64,000 bases of DNA from Halobacterium zhouii (GCF_021249405.1 NZ_CP089593.1:186001-250000); one strand, 5' to 3'; positions 25,414-37,363 are shown, counted from the first letter of the stretch. Program-made: numbers and translations. The notes: generated by a model from the sequence alone, not told the origin.

Positions 25414-26565
25414 TCACCACTCGGCGACGCTGCCGTCGTCGTGTCGCCACACCGGGTTGTGCCAGTTCACGTCCTGTTCCGCGCGCTCTCGCACGTACTC
25501 CTCGTCGATCTCGATGCCGAGGCCGGGCGCGGTCGGGATGTCCACGTAGCCGTCGCGGTACTCGAAGACGCCGTCGTCGACGAGGTAGTCGAGCACGTCG
25601 TTGGTGTCGTTGTAGTGGATGTCGAGGCTCTGCTCCTGGATGAGCGCGTTCGGCGTGCAGGCGTCGACCTGGATGCAGGAGGCCAGCGCGATGGGGCCGA
25701 GCGGGCAGTGCGGGGCGAGCGCGACGTCGTAGGCTTCGGCCATGCTCGCGATCTTCTTGACCTCCGTGATGCCGCCGGCGTGCGAGAGGTCAGGTTGGAT
25801 GACGTCCACGCTCCCCTGCTCGAGCACCTCCTTGAAGTCCCACCGCGAGTACATTCGCTCCCCGGTCGCGATCGGCGCCGAGGTGTGGGCCGCGATCTCC
25901 GGGAGCGCGTCGTTGTGCTCGGGGAGCACCGGCTCCTCGAGGAAGAAGGGGTCGTACGGATCGAACGCCGCGGCGAGGCGCTTGGCCATCGGTTTGGAGA
26001 CCCGGCCGTGGAAGTCCACCCCGATGTCCACCTCGTTGCCAACGGCGTCGCGGACGGTCGCGACCCGTTCGACGGCGTCCTCCACCGCCGCGGGCGTGTC
26101 GATGCGACGGAGTTCGGAGGTGGCGTTCATCTTGAGCGCGGTGAAGCCGGCGTCGACCTTCTCGCGGGCCGCCTTGCCGACGTCGGCGGGGCGGTCACCG
26201 CCGATCCACTGGTAGACCCGGATGCGGTCGCGGGCGCGGCCGCCGAGCAGTTCGTGGACGGGCGCGTCGAGTTGCTTCCCTTTGACGTCCCAGAGCGCCT
26301 GGTCGACGCCCGCGATGGCCGACATCAACACCGGGCCGCCGCGGTAGAACCCGCCGCGGTACATGGCCTGCCAGTGGTCCTCGATGCGCGTCGGGTCCTC
26401 CCCGAGCAGGTAGTTGTCCAGCAGTTCTTCGACGGCCGCGCGGACCGTGTGCGCGCGCCCCTCGACGACTGGCTCCCCCCAGCCGACGGTTCCGTCACTC
26501 GTGGTCAGTTTCAGGAACAGCCAGCGCGGAGGGACCTCGAAGAGTTCGTAGTCCGTTATCTGCAT
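25414..26565 (-). CDS. gnaD: Gluconate/galactonate dehydratase, enolase superfamily
   Basis: 383 residues. The N-terminal capping domain (MYRGGFYRGGPVLMSAIAG) and barrel domain are complete. Metal ligands are seen in DFHGRVS (Asp), FFLEEPV (Glu) and ATGERMYS (Glu), and the C-terminal catalytic base in APHCPLGPIAL (His). This pattern is the galactonate-dehydratase branch; haloarchaeal members dehydrate gluconate and/or galactonate to the 2-keto-3-deoxy acid, the substrate of the KDG kinase at 11773. A CTTAAC TATA-like box about 30 bases upstream suggests a leaderless transcript. Gluconate versus galactonate preference cannot be told. Confidence 0.85.
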   Translation of the reverse strand: MQITDYELFEVPPRWLFLKLTTSDGTVGWGEPVVEGRAHTVRAAVEELLDNYLLGEDPTRIEDHWQAMYRGGFYRGGPVLMSAIAGVDQALWDVKGKQLDAPVHELLGGRARDRIRVYQWIGGDRPADVGKAAREKVDAGFTALKMNATSELRRIDTPAAVEDAVERVATVRDAVGNEVDIGVDFHGRVSKPMAKRLAAAFDPYDPFFLEEPVLPEHNDALPEIAAHTSAPIATGERMYSRWDFKEVLEQGSVDVIQPDLSHAGGITEVKKIASMAEAYDVALAPHCPLGPIALASCIQVDACTPNALIQEQSLDIHYNDTNDVLDYLVDDGVFEYRDGYVDIPTAPGLGIEIDEEYVRERAEQDVNWHNPVWRHDDGSVAEW

Positions 26566-26794
26566 GGGTGCTGGTCACACGTTCCGGCCAGGCTGAGTTA
26601 AGTTCTCTTCCATCGGGACGCGCTGTACGTGATCGCCGACTCGTCCTGATCGACGCGTCGTCGCGAGTGCTCCGGTCCGGCTGATCCGCTCGCGGTGTGG
26701 GACGTGGTGGACGACTGCCGGCTTCTGTTTTACCCTGGTTTCCCCACACTCAAGCGGATGGGACCAGAACGGAGTAGCGACGATCGCATCTAGC

Positions 26795-28246
26795 ATGCCG
26801 TCGCCCGCTACCACTCGGATTGCCGCCGTGGCCCCGGAGTTCGTCGAGCGAGCGCCACAGCCAGCACGCGCGGACTGGCTCTCGTACTTCGACCCGGATG
26901 TCGTCCTGCTCACCGGCGACTCACCGGCCACACAGGCCGTCCGCATCCTGCGGCGTGAGACCGAGACGGAAACAGTCTGCTTCCATCCCAGTGGAACCCA
27001 CCGACAAGGGGTTGAGGGGGCTAAGACGGTCGACGGCGTCCAGTTCGTGTTCGCACCGTCGACAGACGCCCTCCGGGCGGTTGCAGGCAAAGAAGGGGAC
27101 GAACTCCGCAGTGAACAACCGACGTACGTGCTCAGCAATCTGCTCGACGTCGACGTGGACACGACGACGCTCTCGACGTCGCTCGTCGGCGGCGACCAGT
27201 ACCGGGACGCGCTCGCGCCCGAGCGCCTCGACGGCGAGTACGTGCACGTCTCGACGCGCCTCCCGAAGGAGTACCGCCGCGAGTGGAACGACCTCACCGT
27301 CGTCGGTGGTGGCGCCGACGCCGGCACCAGGGGCGAGCCACTGGTGGCACTCGACTGCCGGAGCGACGGAGAACTGCTCACGCGAACGCTCACGCGAGAC
27401 CAACTCGGTCTGCGTGCTCTCGATGGCGTCGGTCGGACTCGCGCACAGCGACTCCGGGACGCCGGGTTCCAGCGCAGGGACGCAGTTGCCGACGCCGAGC
27501 AGCGACACCTCAGGGGAATCCAGGGGCTGGGTGAGACGACGGCGGAACGAATCCAGCAGAGCGCGCGAGCGCTCGCCGACGGCGAGGTCGTTCGGAGCTC
27601 GGACGAGCAACTGCCGAACGGCGACCCCGTCTACGTCGACATCGAGACGGACGGCCTGGCCCCCACCATCACGTGGCTGATCGGCGTGCTCGACGGGTCG
27701 GCCGAGGACGGAACCTACATCTCGTTCGTCCAGCGGAACCCCGACGAACCCGGCCGCGCTCTCGAAGACTTCCTGGCCTGGTACGCGGCGAACGCGAGCC
27801 ACCGCCCGGTCGTCGCCTACAACGGCTGGCGGTTCGACTTCCCGGTCATCCACGACCACGTCATCGAGTACTGCCCGCGGTACGAGGACGACTGGACGAG
27901 CACGTACCGCTTCGACCCCTACCAGTGGGCGGTCACGAACGGCAACGCCGTGCTCCCCGGTCGAACGAACAAGCTCGGGGACGTGGCCGAAGCCCTCGGC
28001 CACGAACCCGCGGAAACCGGGCTGACGGGAGCGGCAGTCGCGCGGGCCTACCAGGCGTGGATGGCCGACCGCTCTCCGGAGACCGAACCCGACTGGGAGC
28101 AACTCGTGGCTTACTGCGAGGACGACGTGCGAGCGCTCGCGACCATCCACGAGGCCCTCCAGGAGAGCAGCCGAATCGTCTCGACGACCGAGCAGTCCCG
28201 CGACCTCGAGGAGACGACCACGCAGGGCAGTCTCTCAGACTGGTAA
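26795..28246 (+). CDS. Ribonuclease H-fold exonuclease with helix-hairpin-helix domain, MrfB/YprB-like
   Basis: 483 residues. The first 200 residues have no motif I know. Residues about 208-265 contain two helix-hairpin-helix units (LDGVGRTRAQRL, IQGLGETTAERI) for DNA binding. From about 272 a DEDD-type exonuclease fold begins: VYVDIETDG gives the first Asp-Glu, YNGWRFDFPVI the second acidic site, and YCEDDVRAL the last Asp. In Bacillus MrfB (YprB) the same nuclease works with helicase MrfA in repair of mitomycin C damage. Here the helicase gene starts 5 bases after the stop, so the two are surely co-transcribed. The repair role is inferred from this pairing. Confidence 0.8.
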   Translation: MPSPATTRIAAVAPEFVERAPQPARADWLSYFDPDVVLLTGDSPATQAVRILRRETETETVCFHPSGTHRQGVEGAKTVDGVQFVFAPSTDALRAVAGKEGDELRSEQPTYVLSNLLDVDVDTTTLSTSLVGGDQYRDALAPERLDGEYVHVSTRLPKEYRREWNDLTVVGGGADAGTRGEPLVALDCRSDGELLTRTLTRDQLGLRALDGVGRTRAQRLRDAGFQRRDAVADAEQRHLRGIQGLGETTAERIQQSARALADGEVVRSSDEQLPNGDPVYVDIETDGLAPTITWLIGVLDGSAEDGTYISFVQRNPDEPGRALEDFLAWYAANASHRPVVAYNGWRFDFPVIHDHVIEYCPRYEDDWTSTYRFDPYQWAVTNGNAVLPGRTNKLGDVAEALGHEPAETGLTGAAVARAYQAWMADRSPETEPDWEQLVAYCEDDVRALATIHEALQESSRIVSTTEQSRDLEETTTQGSLSDW

Positions 28247-28251
28247 CCACC

Positions 28252-30651
28252 ATGAGCTCAGATTCCGACCCGCCGGAGCACGCACCCATCACGGCCCGGG
28301 GTCTCCGGGAGACGTTCCCGGAGTACGACGACCAACTCCGGCACGCCGAAACCGTTTCCGCCGACGACGGCGACTACGTCGCGCCGGAGACGGTGCTCCG
28401 CCCGACGCTCGCCGACCGATTCGGCGACGCCGTCGGTGACCTGTTCACGCACCAGGCCGAGGCGCTCGACCGCCTCGATTCGGGCGAGAACGTCTGCGTC
28501 GCCACGTCGACGGCGTCGGGGAAGACCTACGTGTACGCCCTCCAGATCGCTCGCAACCACCTCGCAGACCCCGAGTCGACGGCGCTCCTGGTGTACCCGA
28601 CGAAGGCCCTCTCCCGCGACCAGGAGCAGGAACTCAACGCGTTCTTCGGGGACCTCGGACTCGACGTCACCGTCCGCGTGTACGACGGCGACACGCCACA
28701 GGACAACCGGAAGCAGATCCGGGAGACGGCCGACGTCGTCATCACGAACTTCGTCGGCGTGAACGTCTACCTCGGGCATCACCCGCGCTGGCATTCGTTT
28801 TTCTCGAACTGCGAACTGCTCGCCATCGACGAGTCCCACACCTACACCGGCGTCCACGGGATGCACGTCGCGTGGACGATGCGCCGACTCAGGCGCGTCC
28901 TCGACCACTACGAGTCCGACCCGCAGATGGTCTGTACGTCCGCGACGATCGGGAACCCGGGCGAGCACTCCGAGCGCCTCACGGGGCACTCTTTCGCCGT
29001 CGTCGACGATGACGGGTCGCCGCGCGGCAAGCGGGACGTCGCGTTCTGGAAGCCGCCGGTCGACGAATCCGAACTCGGCCCCGAGGCGGCCTTCGAGGAC
29101 TTCCGGGCGGCCCAGACGAACCCCGTTCGGGAGGCGAGTTCGGTGCTCGCCCACCTGGGACTGCACGACGTCCAGACGCTTCTGTTCACGCGCAGTCGGA
29201 AGAACGCGGAACTCGGCGCGAAGTACGCCACCGACGCGGCGAGCAAACACCCCCGATCCGGGCGCGTGAGCGTCGAACCGTACCACGCCGGCCTCGGGAA
29301 GCAGACGCGCCGCGGCACCGAGTACCAGTTCAAGAGCGACGGACTCGACGGCGTCGCGTCGACGAACGCGCTCGAACTCGGCATCGACATCGGGTCGATG
29401 GACGCCACCATCCTCACCGGCTACCCGGGGACGCGCCAGTCGTTCTGGCAGCAGGTCGGGCGCTCCGGGCGCGGGAACGCCGACGCGCTCTCGGTGTTCG
29501 TCGCGCGAGCGGACGCCATCGACCAGTACATCCTCGACAACCCCGAGTACGTCCTCGGGGACGCCATCGAGGACGCGGTCATCGGACTCGAGAACAACCC
29601 CGTGTACGCCCAGCACGTCCAGTGTGCCGCCCACGAACGACCACTGACCGAGGACGACCGGGAGTGGTTCGACGGGGAGCGACTCGACCGCGCCGTCGAG
29701 ATGTGGACGGACGCAGGAGAACTCACCGGCGACCTGTCCCGGAGTGTCCGGTACACGGGCGCTCCGCGGCCGCAGTCCGAGATATCGATGTACACGTCGT
29801 CGGCCACGCAGTTCGACGTGCGGTGCCGGGACGGCGACATCGACATGGAGCCGATCGACCGGGAGCGCGCGTACCGCGACCACCACGAGGGCGCGCTCTT
29901 CTTGCACGACGGCACCCAGTACGAAGTCGTCGAGTTCGACGAGGGCGCGCCGAATCCGTCCATCACGGTCCAGGCGGTTCGGACGAACGAGTACACCGAG
30001 ACCCACTCCGAGAAGGCCGTCCGGGGCCTCGAGGTCGAGGATTCACGCGACCTCGGAAACGGCTACCGGCTGGCGTGGGGGACGGGGACGGTCGAGATTC
30101 ACTACACACACTACCAGCGCAAGGACATCCAGTCGGGGCGCGTGAGCACGTCACTCCAGCCGACTGGCCTCCCTCCGATCGAACTCCACACGCACCTCGT
30201 GTGGGTCGAGATGCCGCCGTCGCTCCAGAACACGGTTCTCGAGGCGGTCACCGGCGAGACCGCCGAGTCGCTCACGGACGGCGACGTCATGGAGGTGTTC
30301 GGTGGGGGACTGCACGGCGCCGAGCACGGCATGATCAAGCTCACGCCGCTCGAACTCCGGATGGACAAGTCCGACCTCGGCGGCCTGAGCACGCCCGTCC
30401 ACGAGGAAACCGGCGTTCCGACGTGGTTCATCCACGACGCCGTCGAGGGCGGACTCGGATTCAGCAAACGCATCTACGAGCAGGCCGAACAGATTGCTCG
30501 GCGGACCCGCGAGCGCGTCGACGACTGCGACTGTCAGGGAACGGGCGGGTGTCCGGCCTGCATCATGGATTCGCAGTGTGGCAATCAGAACCGGTACCTG
30601 CACACCGAGGCGACGGTGGCGGTTCTCGACCGAGTTCTTGACCAGTTCTGA
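28252..30651 (+). CDS. DEAD/DEAH-box helicase with DUF1998 zinc domain, MrfA/YprA/Hrq1-like
   Basis: 799 residues from the ATG at 28252. Walker A is STASGKTYV, motif II is DESH (IDESHTYTGVHG), motif III SATIG, and the second RecA domain has QQVGRSGRGN. The C-terminus carries four Cys in CDCQGTGGCPACIMDSQCG, the MZB/DUF1998 metal site of the Hrq1/YprA group. In yeast and bacteria these are 3'-5' helicases for crosslink repair. It follows the MrfB-like exonuclease by 5 bases. The open frame extends far upstream to 27673, but that part overlaps the nuclease gene and is not coding. Confidence 0.9.
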   Translation: MSSDSDPPEHAPITARGLRETFPEYDDQLRHAETVSADDGDYVAPETVLRPTLADRFGDAVGDLFTHQAEALDRLDSGENVCVATSTASGKTYVYALQIARNHLADPESTALLVYPTKALSRDQEQELNAFFGDLGLDVTVRVYDGDTPQDNRKQIRETADVVITNFVGVNVYLGHHPRWHSFFSNCELLAIDESHTYTGVHGMHVAWTMRRLRRVLDHYESDPQMVCTSATIGNPGEHSERLTGHSFAVVDDDGSPRGKRDVAFWKPPVDESELGPEAAFEDFRAAQTNPVREASSVLAHLGLHDVQTLLFTRSRKNAELGAKYATDAASKHPRSGRVSVEPYHAGLGKQTRRGTEYQFKSDGLDGVASTNALELGIDIGSMDATILTGYPGTRQSFWQQVGRSGRGNADALSVFVARADAIDQYILDNPEYVLGDAIEDAVIGLENNPVYAQHVQCAAHERPLTEDDREWFDGERLDRAVEMWTDAGELTGDLSRSVRYTGAPRPQSEISMYTSSATQFDVRCRDGDIDMEPIDRERAYRDHHEGALFLHDGTQYEVVEFDEGAPNPSITVQAVRTNEYTETHSEKAVRGLEVEDSRDLGNGYRLAWGTGTVEIHYTHYQRKDIQSGRVSTSLQPTGLPPIELHTHLVWVEMPPSLQNTVLEAVTGETAESLTDGDVMEVFGGGLHGAEHGMIKLTPLELRMDKSDLGGLSTPVHEETGVPTWFIHDAVEGGLGFSKRIYEQAEQIARRTRERVDDCDCQGTGGCPACIMDSQCGNQNRYLHTEATVAVLDRVLDQF

Positions 30652-30732
30652 CTGTGCTCGGGGGTCGGTCAGACAGATATCTCGCCCCTCGAAAACCGCG
30701 GACGGAGGAAACACCGAATCGCCGCGCCTGGG

Positions 30733-31353
30733 TCAGTCGGTGGGCTGCACGGAGGTGTTTTCGGTGGTCGTCGACTCGAGCGGAGCGCTCCCGAGAGGGA
30801 CGACCTCGCGGTCCCACGCCCAGTTCGTGACTTCGGCGAAGCTCACGTACATGGCGTCGAGGCCGGTGAGGATGCCGACGTAGCCGCCGGCGACGACGAG
30901 CCCCCCGATGCCGAGGAAGTCACCGAAGCCGAGCAGGAAGAACGTCACCGACAGCAGGCCGAAGACGCTCCAGAGCCCCCAGTTGAGCTTGAACGTGGCG
31001 ACCCACATGTACGTCGTGAAGACGCCCCACATGATGAGCGCGAGGCCGAGCGCCTGGGCGCTCACGGACGGAATCCAGCCGTTGTGCATGAAGACGACGA
31101 GCAGGCCGAACCACCACCAGAACGCGCCGTAACTACAGAACGCGGTGGTCCCGAAGGTGTTCCCCTCACGGTACTCCAGGAGGCCCGCGAACAACTGGAT
31201 GGTGCCGCCGAAGGCCATCGCCATCGGGACGACCACCAGTTCGAGGTCGGGCTGGAGGAAGCCGGCGTTGTAGACGCTCAACAGCACGGTCGTCAGACCG
31301 AAGCCCACGAGGCCGAGCGGGGCGGGGTTGGCTGTGTCGGTGTCTGCAGGCAT
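30733..31353 (-). CDS. Acetate transporter, SatP/GPR1-FUN34-YaaH family
   Basis: 206 residues from the ATG at 31353. The family signature NPAPLGL lies at residues 9-15, directly before the first of six hydrophobic helices; the ordering and length match bacterial SatP. It takes up acetate or succinate with protons. The start codon is two bases after the stop of acs1, so transport and activation are encoded in one operon. The last 25 residues are Ser/Thr-rich and polar. Confidence 0.85.
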   Translation of the reverse strand: MPADTDTANPAPLGLVGFGLTTVLLSVYNAGFLQPDLELVVVPMAMAFGGTIQLFAGLLEYREGNTFGTTAFCSYGAFWWWFGLLVVFMHNGWIPSVSAQALGLALIMWGVFTTYMWVATFKLNWGLWSVFGLLSVTFFLLGFGDFLGIGGLVVAGGYVGILTGLDAMYVSFAEVTNWAWDREVVPLGSAPLESTTTENTSVQPTD

Positions 31354-31355
31354 CG

Positions 31356-33344
<1,989 letters not shown>

Positions 33345-33515
33345 GCCTACACGTGCCGTATCACGCACCCACAATAAGCCGACGCGCTAATTATCACAAA
33401 CGTCCGTATACGAACGGGAGCGGGGTTGATAGCGCTCGACGCACGCAAATTCTGCCGATACCTCGGTTCGCCGTCGACCGACCGGTGACGGGAAGCCGGA
33501 TTCGGGGCTAAATAG

Positions 33516-35135
33516 TTAGCCCCCGCGTTGCTCGTCGAAGAAGACGGTGAGCAGTTTCTGGTTGGCCTTCCGGAGGTGGTTGTGGAGCGTGGGGGAGGAG
33601 ACGTCGAGCGCGTCGGCGAGTTCCTCGGCCGTCGAACCGCGAGGCCACTCGTAGTAGCCACCGTAGTACGCCGCCTGTAGCACCGACGCCTGTCGGTCAG
33701 TCAGGCGGTCGGCCAGTCGCTCCCGGAACGCCGCGTCCGACTCGACCGGCTGTTCCACCTCGCGTTTGGCAGCGAGGGTCACGTCTGGGAACCGCTCGAC
33801 CACCCCGTCAACCAGTTCGCGGACGCCCCCTTCGTCCGAAACCTCGGCCGTGAGCGTCGCCGTTCCGCTGTCGGCAGTCGCCCCCGTCACCAGGCCACCC
33901 TGCTCGACGACTGTCAACACGGGGCCGGCCGCGACGACCACCTCGAGGAATCCGCCGTCGCCGTGATCCTCGACCAGTCGAGTATCGCGGACGGCGTCCC
34001 GACCGTCGAGGAACTCGATCGCGTCGGTGGCGTCGCCACCTTCGACGACGAGGAAACAGACGACGGCTCCGTTCGTCGGGGCCGTCCCGGACAGCGAGAC
34101 CCGGCAGTCGCCGTCGCCGGACAGCGCCGCCACGAGGCTGCTCTCGTCGCCCGCCCGGAACTCCAGTTCGACGGCCGTATCGGGGGACAGCAGGCGGCGG
34201 TGTTCGGCGGTGGCGAGCGCCTGCTCGACCTGCGTGCCGAGCGCGTCGACCAGCACTCGCTCGAGGTCACTCACTCCGGTCTCGACACCAGCGACGAGGA
34301 GGTCTCGTCCCCGCTCACCGTACACGAGCGGGACGAGGACGACAGCGGGTGCCGGACCGTCCTCACGAACGCGGACGTCGTCGTCGTCGACGACCGCTCG
34401 GTCGTAGCCATCCAGCAGGTCGTCAGCACGCTCCGTCGAGATGCCTGCGACAGCGCGACGCGAGAATCCACTGTTGCAACCCGCGAGCACAGCGAACCGG
34501 AAGTCGTCGCGAGCGACCAGAGTGTCTACGACCGCCCGCTCGACGGCCTCCCGGGTGCCGGCCGCCGTGAGTGCCTCGCCCACGTCGGCGACGGACCGAA
34601 CCGCCCGTTCGACGCGCTCGGACGACCTGCCGCGAGTGAACGCGGCCACAACATCTCCGCGATCCGGGGTGTCGAGCAGCGATTCGAGGCTCTCGAGTCG
34701 GTCCCACCCGCCGACCGATTGGACCACGTGCGGGGACACGCCGTCCTCGAGGTGTGAGCGCGCGAAGTGCCGCCGAAGGTCGTAGGAGGAGACGTCGACC
34801 CCCGCTCGGTCGCCGGCCTCCCGGACGAGCATCTGGAGTCGCCGCGCGGTCACGTCGAACAACTCCTCGTCATCCCCGACGTTCGCGGCGGTGGCGTACT
34901 TCCGCAACTCGTGTTCGACCGAGACCGGGAAGAACGCGTTCCGCGTCCCGTCGGCCTCCCGAACACGGAGCAAGTAGTGGTCGCCGTGGGACACCACGTC
35001 GCCCGGTCGAGCGCGAGCCATCTCGGTCGGACGGAGTCCGACCTCGCCGCCCAGACGCACCACGAGGTCCTCGCGGTGGGTCTCGGCCGCGCGACGAACG
35101 CGCTCGTACTGCGCTCCGGTCAGCCGCTCCGGCAT
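33516..35135 (-). CDS. Bat-type HTH_10 regulator with N-terminal degenerate tyrosine-recombinase domain
   Basis: 539 residues from the ATG at 35135; a TATA box centred near 35162 is 27 bases upstream, so the longer start at 35153 would precede the transcription start. Residues 1-150 resemble the catalytic half of tyrosine recombinases: GLRPTEMAR holds the first Arg and YDLRRHFAR the LR box, but the usual His before LR is Tyr, the GH box reads GGW, and no nucleophilic Tyr follows, so it should not cut DNA. A GAF-like and bacterio-opsin-activator middle part follows, ending in an HTH_10 domain (LTDRQASVLQAAYYGGYYEW, then SSPTLHNHLRKANQ). Lying between two acs genes, it probably controls acetate activation. 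Confidence 0.8.
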   Translation of the reverse strand: MPERLTGAQYERVRRAAETHREDLVVRLGGEVGLRPTEMARARPGDVVSHGDHYLLRVREADGTRNAFFPVSVEHELRKYATAANVGDDEELFDVTARRLQMLVREAGDRAGVDVSSYDLRRHFARSHLEDGVSPHVVQSVGGWDRLESLESLLDTPDRGDVVAAFTRGRSSERVERAVRSVADVGEALTAAGTREAVERAVVDTLVARDDFRFAVLAGCNSGFSRRAVAGISTERADDLLDGYDRAVVDDDDVRVREDGPAPAVVLVPLVYGERGRDLLVAGVETGVSDLERVLVDALGTQVEQALATAEHRRLLSPDTAVELEFRAGDESSLVAALSGDGDCRVSLSGTAPTNGAVVCFLVVEGGDATDAIEFLDGRDAVRDTRLVEDHGDGGFLEVVVAAGPVLTVVEQGGLVTGATADSGTATLTAEVSDEGGVRELVDGVVERFPDVTLAAKREVEQPVESDAAFRERLADRLTDRQASVLQAAYYGGYYEWPRGSTAEELADALDVSSPTLHNHLRKANQKLLTVFFDEQRGG

Positions 35136-35157
35136 TGTCGCCACATCGAACATGAAC

Positions 35158-35166
35158 GAAATAAGC
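35158..35166 (-). promoter_or_regulatory. TATA box deciding the start of the Bat-type regulator
   Basis: Minus-strand GCTTATTTC, centred near 35162, is 27 bases before the ATG at 35135. It argues for a leaderless start there and against the in-frame ATG at 35153. Confidence 0.55.
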
Positions 35167-35269
35167 CTACTGGTGTGCTTGACGGCTCCCTCGACGGTTG
35201 TCCGCTCAAGTTGGTCGACGCGGGAGCGAAACCCCGAACTGAGTTTCGGGAATATAGATATCTACGAAA

Positions 35270-37165
35270 TCATTCGTCGGTCGCGTCGTTCCGGAGTTCA
35301 CCGACGACCTCCGGGTTCCGGAGCGCCGACGTGTCGCCCAGCGACTCGCCGTTAGCGACCGAGATGAGCAGTCGACGCATGATCTTCCCCGAACGCGTCT
35401 TCGGCAACTCGGGCGTGAACACCACCGTCTCGGGAGCGGACGTGCCGACGACGGACTCGACGGCCGAACGAGCGCGCTCGCGGAGGTTCTCCGCTGCCAC
35501 GGGGTAATCGTGCTCGGGGCTGACGTACGCGTGGATCGCCCGCCCCTTCTCGTAGTGGTTGCCGACGATGACCGCCGCCTCCGCGATGCCGTCGACCGCC
35601 ACGATGGCGGACTCCAACTCGAGCGTCGAGAACCGCCGGCCGCCGACGTTGACGACGTCGTCAGTGCGCCCGAGCACGGCGACGTACCCGTCGTCGGTCA
35701 CGCGAGCGCGGTCGTCCGGGTAGTACCGCCAGTCCGCGCCCGGCGGCCGGTCGGCCCACCCATCACCCGTGCGGACGGACTGCGGCATCGCCGGCCACGG
35801 ACGCGTGATGGTGAGATACCCGCTGTCACCGCGACCGACAGTCTCCCCGCGGTCGTCGACGACCTCGACGTTCACACCCGGGAGCGGCGGCCCGACAGCC
35901 CCCGGTTCCATGTCGTCGACGCCCGGAAGCGTCGCGAGGAGAATCGCCCCCGTCTCCGTCTGCCACCACGTGTCCACGACGGGGCACTCGCCCCCGCCGA
36001 CGTGCTCGCGATACCACTCCCAGACGGTCGAATCGAGGGGCTCACCGACGCTGCCCAGCAACCGGAGACTCGACAGGTCGTGGTTCGCGGGCCCATCCGT
36101 GCCCCGCTTCATGAACGCGCGAATCGCCGTCGGGGACGTGTAGAGGACGTCCACGGAGTGCCGTTCGACGAGTTCCCACGGGCGTCCCTGGCCGAGCGAC
36201 TCCATCGCTCCCTCCACGAGCAGCGGCGTCGTCCCGAGCGCGAGCGGCCCGTAGACGACGTAGGAGTGCCCCGTGATCCAGCTCACGTCAGCCCCACACC
36301 AGTACGTGTCACCGGGTTTCACGTCGAGGACTGACCGAGTCGTCCACGCCACCTGCGCGAGATACCCGCCCGTCGTGTGGTCGACCGCCTTCGGCTGACC
36401 CGTCGTGCCGGAGGTGTAGATGCGAAACAGGCGGTCGGTCGCCTCCCTGGCCACCGGTTCGACCTCCGCGCCGGCGTGGCGCTCCAGGAGGTCGTCGTAG
36501 GCGTAACAGTCGCCGAGATGCGTGTCGTTGCTGAGGCGGTCCACGACGACCGACTCCACGTCCGCGTCCAGTGAGAGGCAGGCGTTGTCGGCCTTGCTCT
36601 TCTGGTCGACTGCCCCACCCCCCGGGTAGTAGCCGTCGCACGTGACGAGGTGCTCCGAGTCCGCGCGACGCATCCGGTTCGCCAGCGCGTCAGCCGAGAA
36701 ATCCGCGAACACGACGTTGTGCACGGCACCGATGCGAGCGCACGCCAGCATCGCGATGGGGAGTTCCGGAACCACCGGAAGGTACGTCGTCACGACGTCG
36801 TCCTCCTCGACGCCGATGTCGCGGAGCGCCGCCGCGAACTCGTTGACCTCGCGGTACAGATCGAGGTACGTGTACGTCCGGCGCTCGCCGAGTTGCCCCT
36901 CCCACGCGATAGCGACCTGGTTCTTCCGCTCCTCGAGGTGGCGGTCGACGCAGTTGTAACACGCGTTCAGGCGCCCCCCGGGGAACCACGCGTACGGTGG
37001 CCCTGCGTCGAAGATGTCGTCGTACTCGCGGTCCCACGAGAGCAGGTTCGCCGCCCGCTCCCACGCGTCCGGCCACTCCCGCTCGAACGCCTCTCGGGGG
37101 GACTCGCGGACGTTCGCCTGCTCGACGAACCATTCCGGTGGGGTGACGCGCTCGCCGTCTGCCAT
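35270..37165 (-). CDS. acs: Acetyl-CoA synthetase (AMP-forming), paralogue 2
   Basis: 631 residues from the ATG at 37165 with GGGGTG just before it. The ANL motifs are YTSGTTGQPKAVDHT, WWQTETGAI and PKTRSGKIMRRLL. Compared with acs1 the A3 core has lost the usual Gly after Lys (PKAVD instead of PKGVK), and it is shorter by about 30 residues, so activity or substrate range may differ. It lies upstream of the Bat-type regulator on the same strand, with 135 bp between. The two acs copies share long identical blocks, indicating an old tandem duplication around the regulator. Confidence 0.88.
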   Translation of the reverse strand: MADGERVTPPEWFVEQANVRESPREAFEREWPDAWERAANLLSWDREYDDIFDAGPPYAWFPGGRLNACYNCVDRHLEERKNQVAIAWEGQLGERRTYTYLDLYREVNEFAAALRDIGVEEDDVVTTYLPVVPELPIAMLACARIGAVHNVVFADFSADALANRMRRADSEHLVTCDGYYPGGGAVDQKSKADNACLSLDADVESVVVDRLSNDTHLGDCYAYDDLLERHAGAEVEPVAREATDRLFRIYTSGTTGQPKAVDHTTGGYLAQVAWTTRSVLDVKPGDTYWCGADVSWITGHSYVVYGPLALGTTPLLVEGAMESLGQGRPWELVERHSVDVLYTSPTAIRAFMKRGTDGPANHDLSSLRLLGSVGEPLDSTVWEWYREHVGGGECPVVDTWWQTETGAILLATLPGVDDMEPGAVGPPLPGVNVEVVDDRGETVGRGDSGYLTITRPWPAMPQSVRTGDGWADRPPGADWRYYPDDRARVTDDGYVAVLGRTDDVVNVGGRRFSTLELESAIVAVDGIAEAAVIVGNHYEKGRAIHAYVSPEHDYPVAAENLRERARSAVESVVGTSAPETVVFTPELPKTRSGKIMRRLLISVANGESLGDTSALRNPEVVGELRNDATDE

Positions 37166-37363
37166 CACCCCTCATTCGTCGTCGCGCGGAAAAACATTCA
37201 CACTCTCCTCCGCCATCGGGTGTCGTCAAGCGAGGGGGTCCATCGTTTCACCCTCGAAAAACACACTCGATAGCGTTCCGACTCCCGTTTGAATCCGGTC
37301 CGGAATCAGCGGCCGAAATCGTGTCGTGTTGGCCCTAACTAGACGCTGCGTAGTTGATACGGG

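Noticed and set aside
27673..28251. N-terminal extension of the MrfA-like helicase
   Set aside because: This part is out of frame within the exonuclease gene and Arg-rich; the ATG at 28252 gives a normal start.
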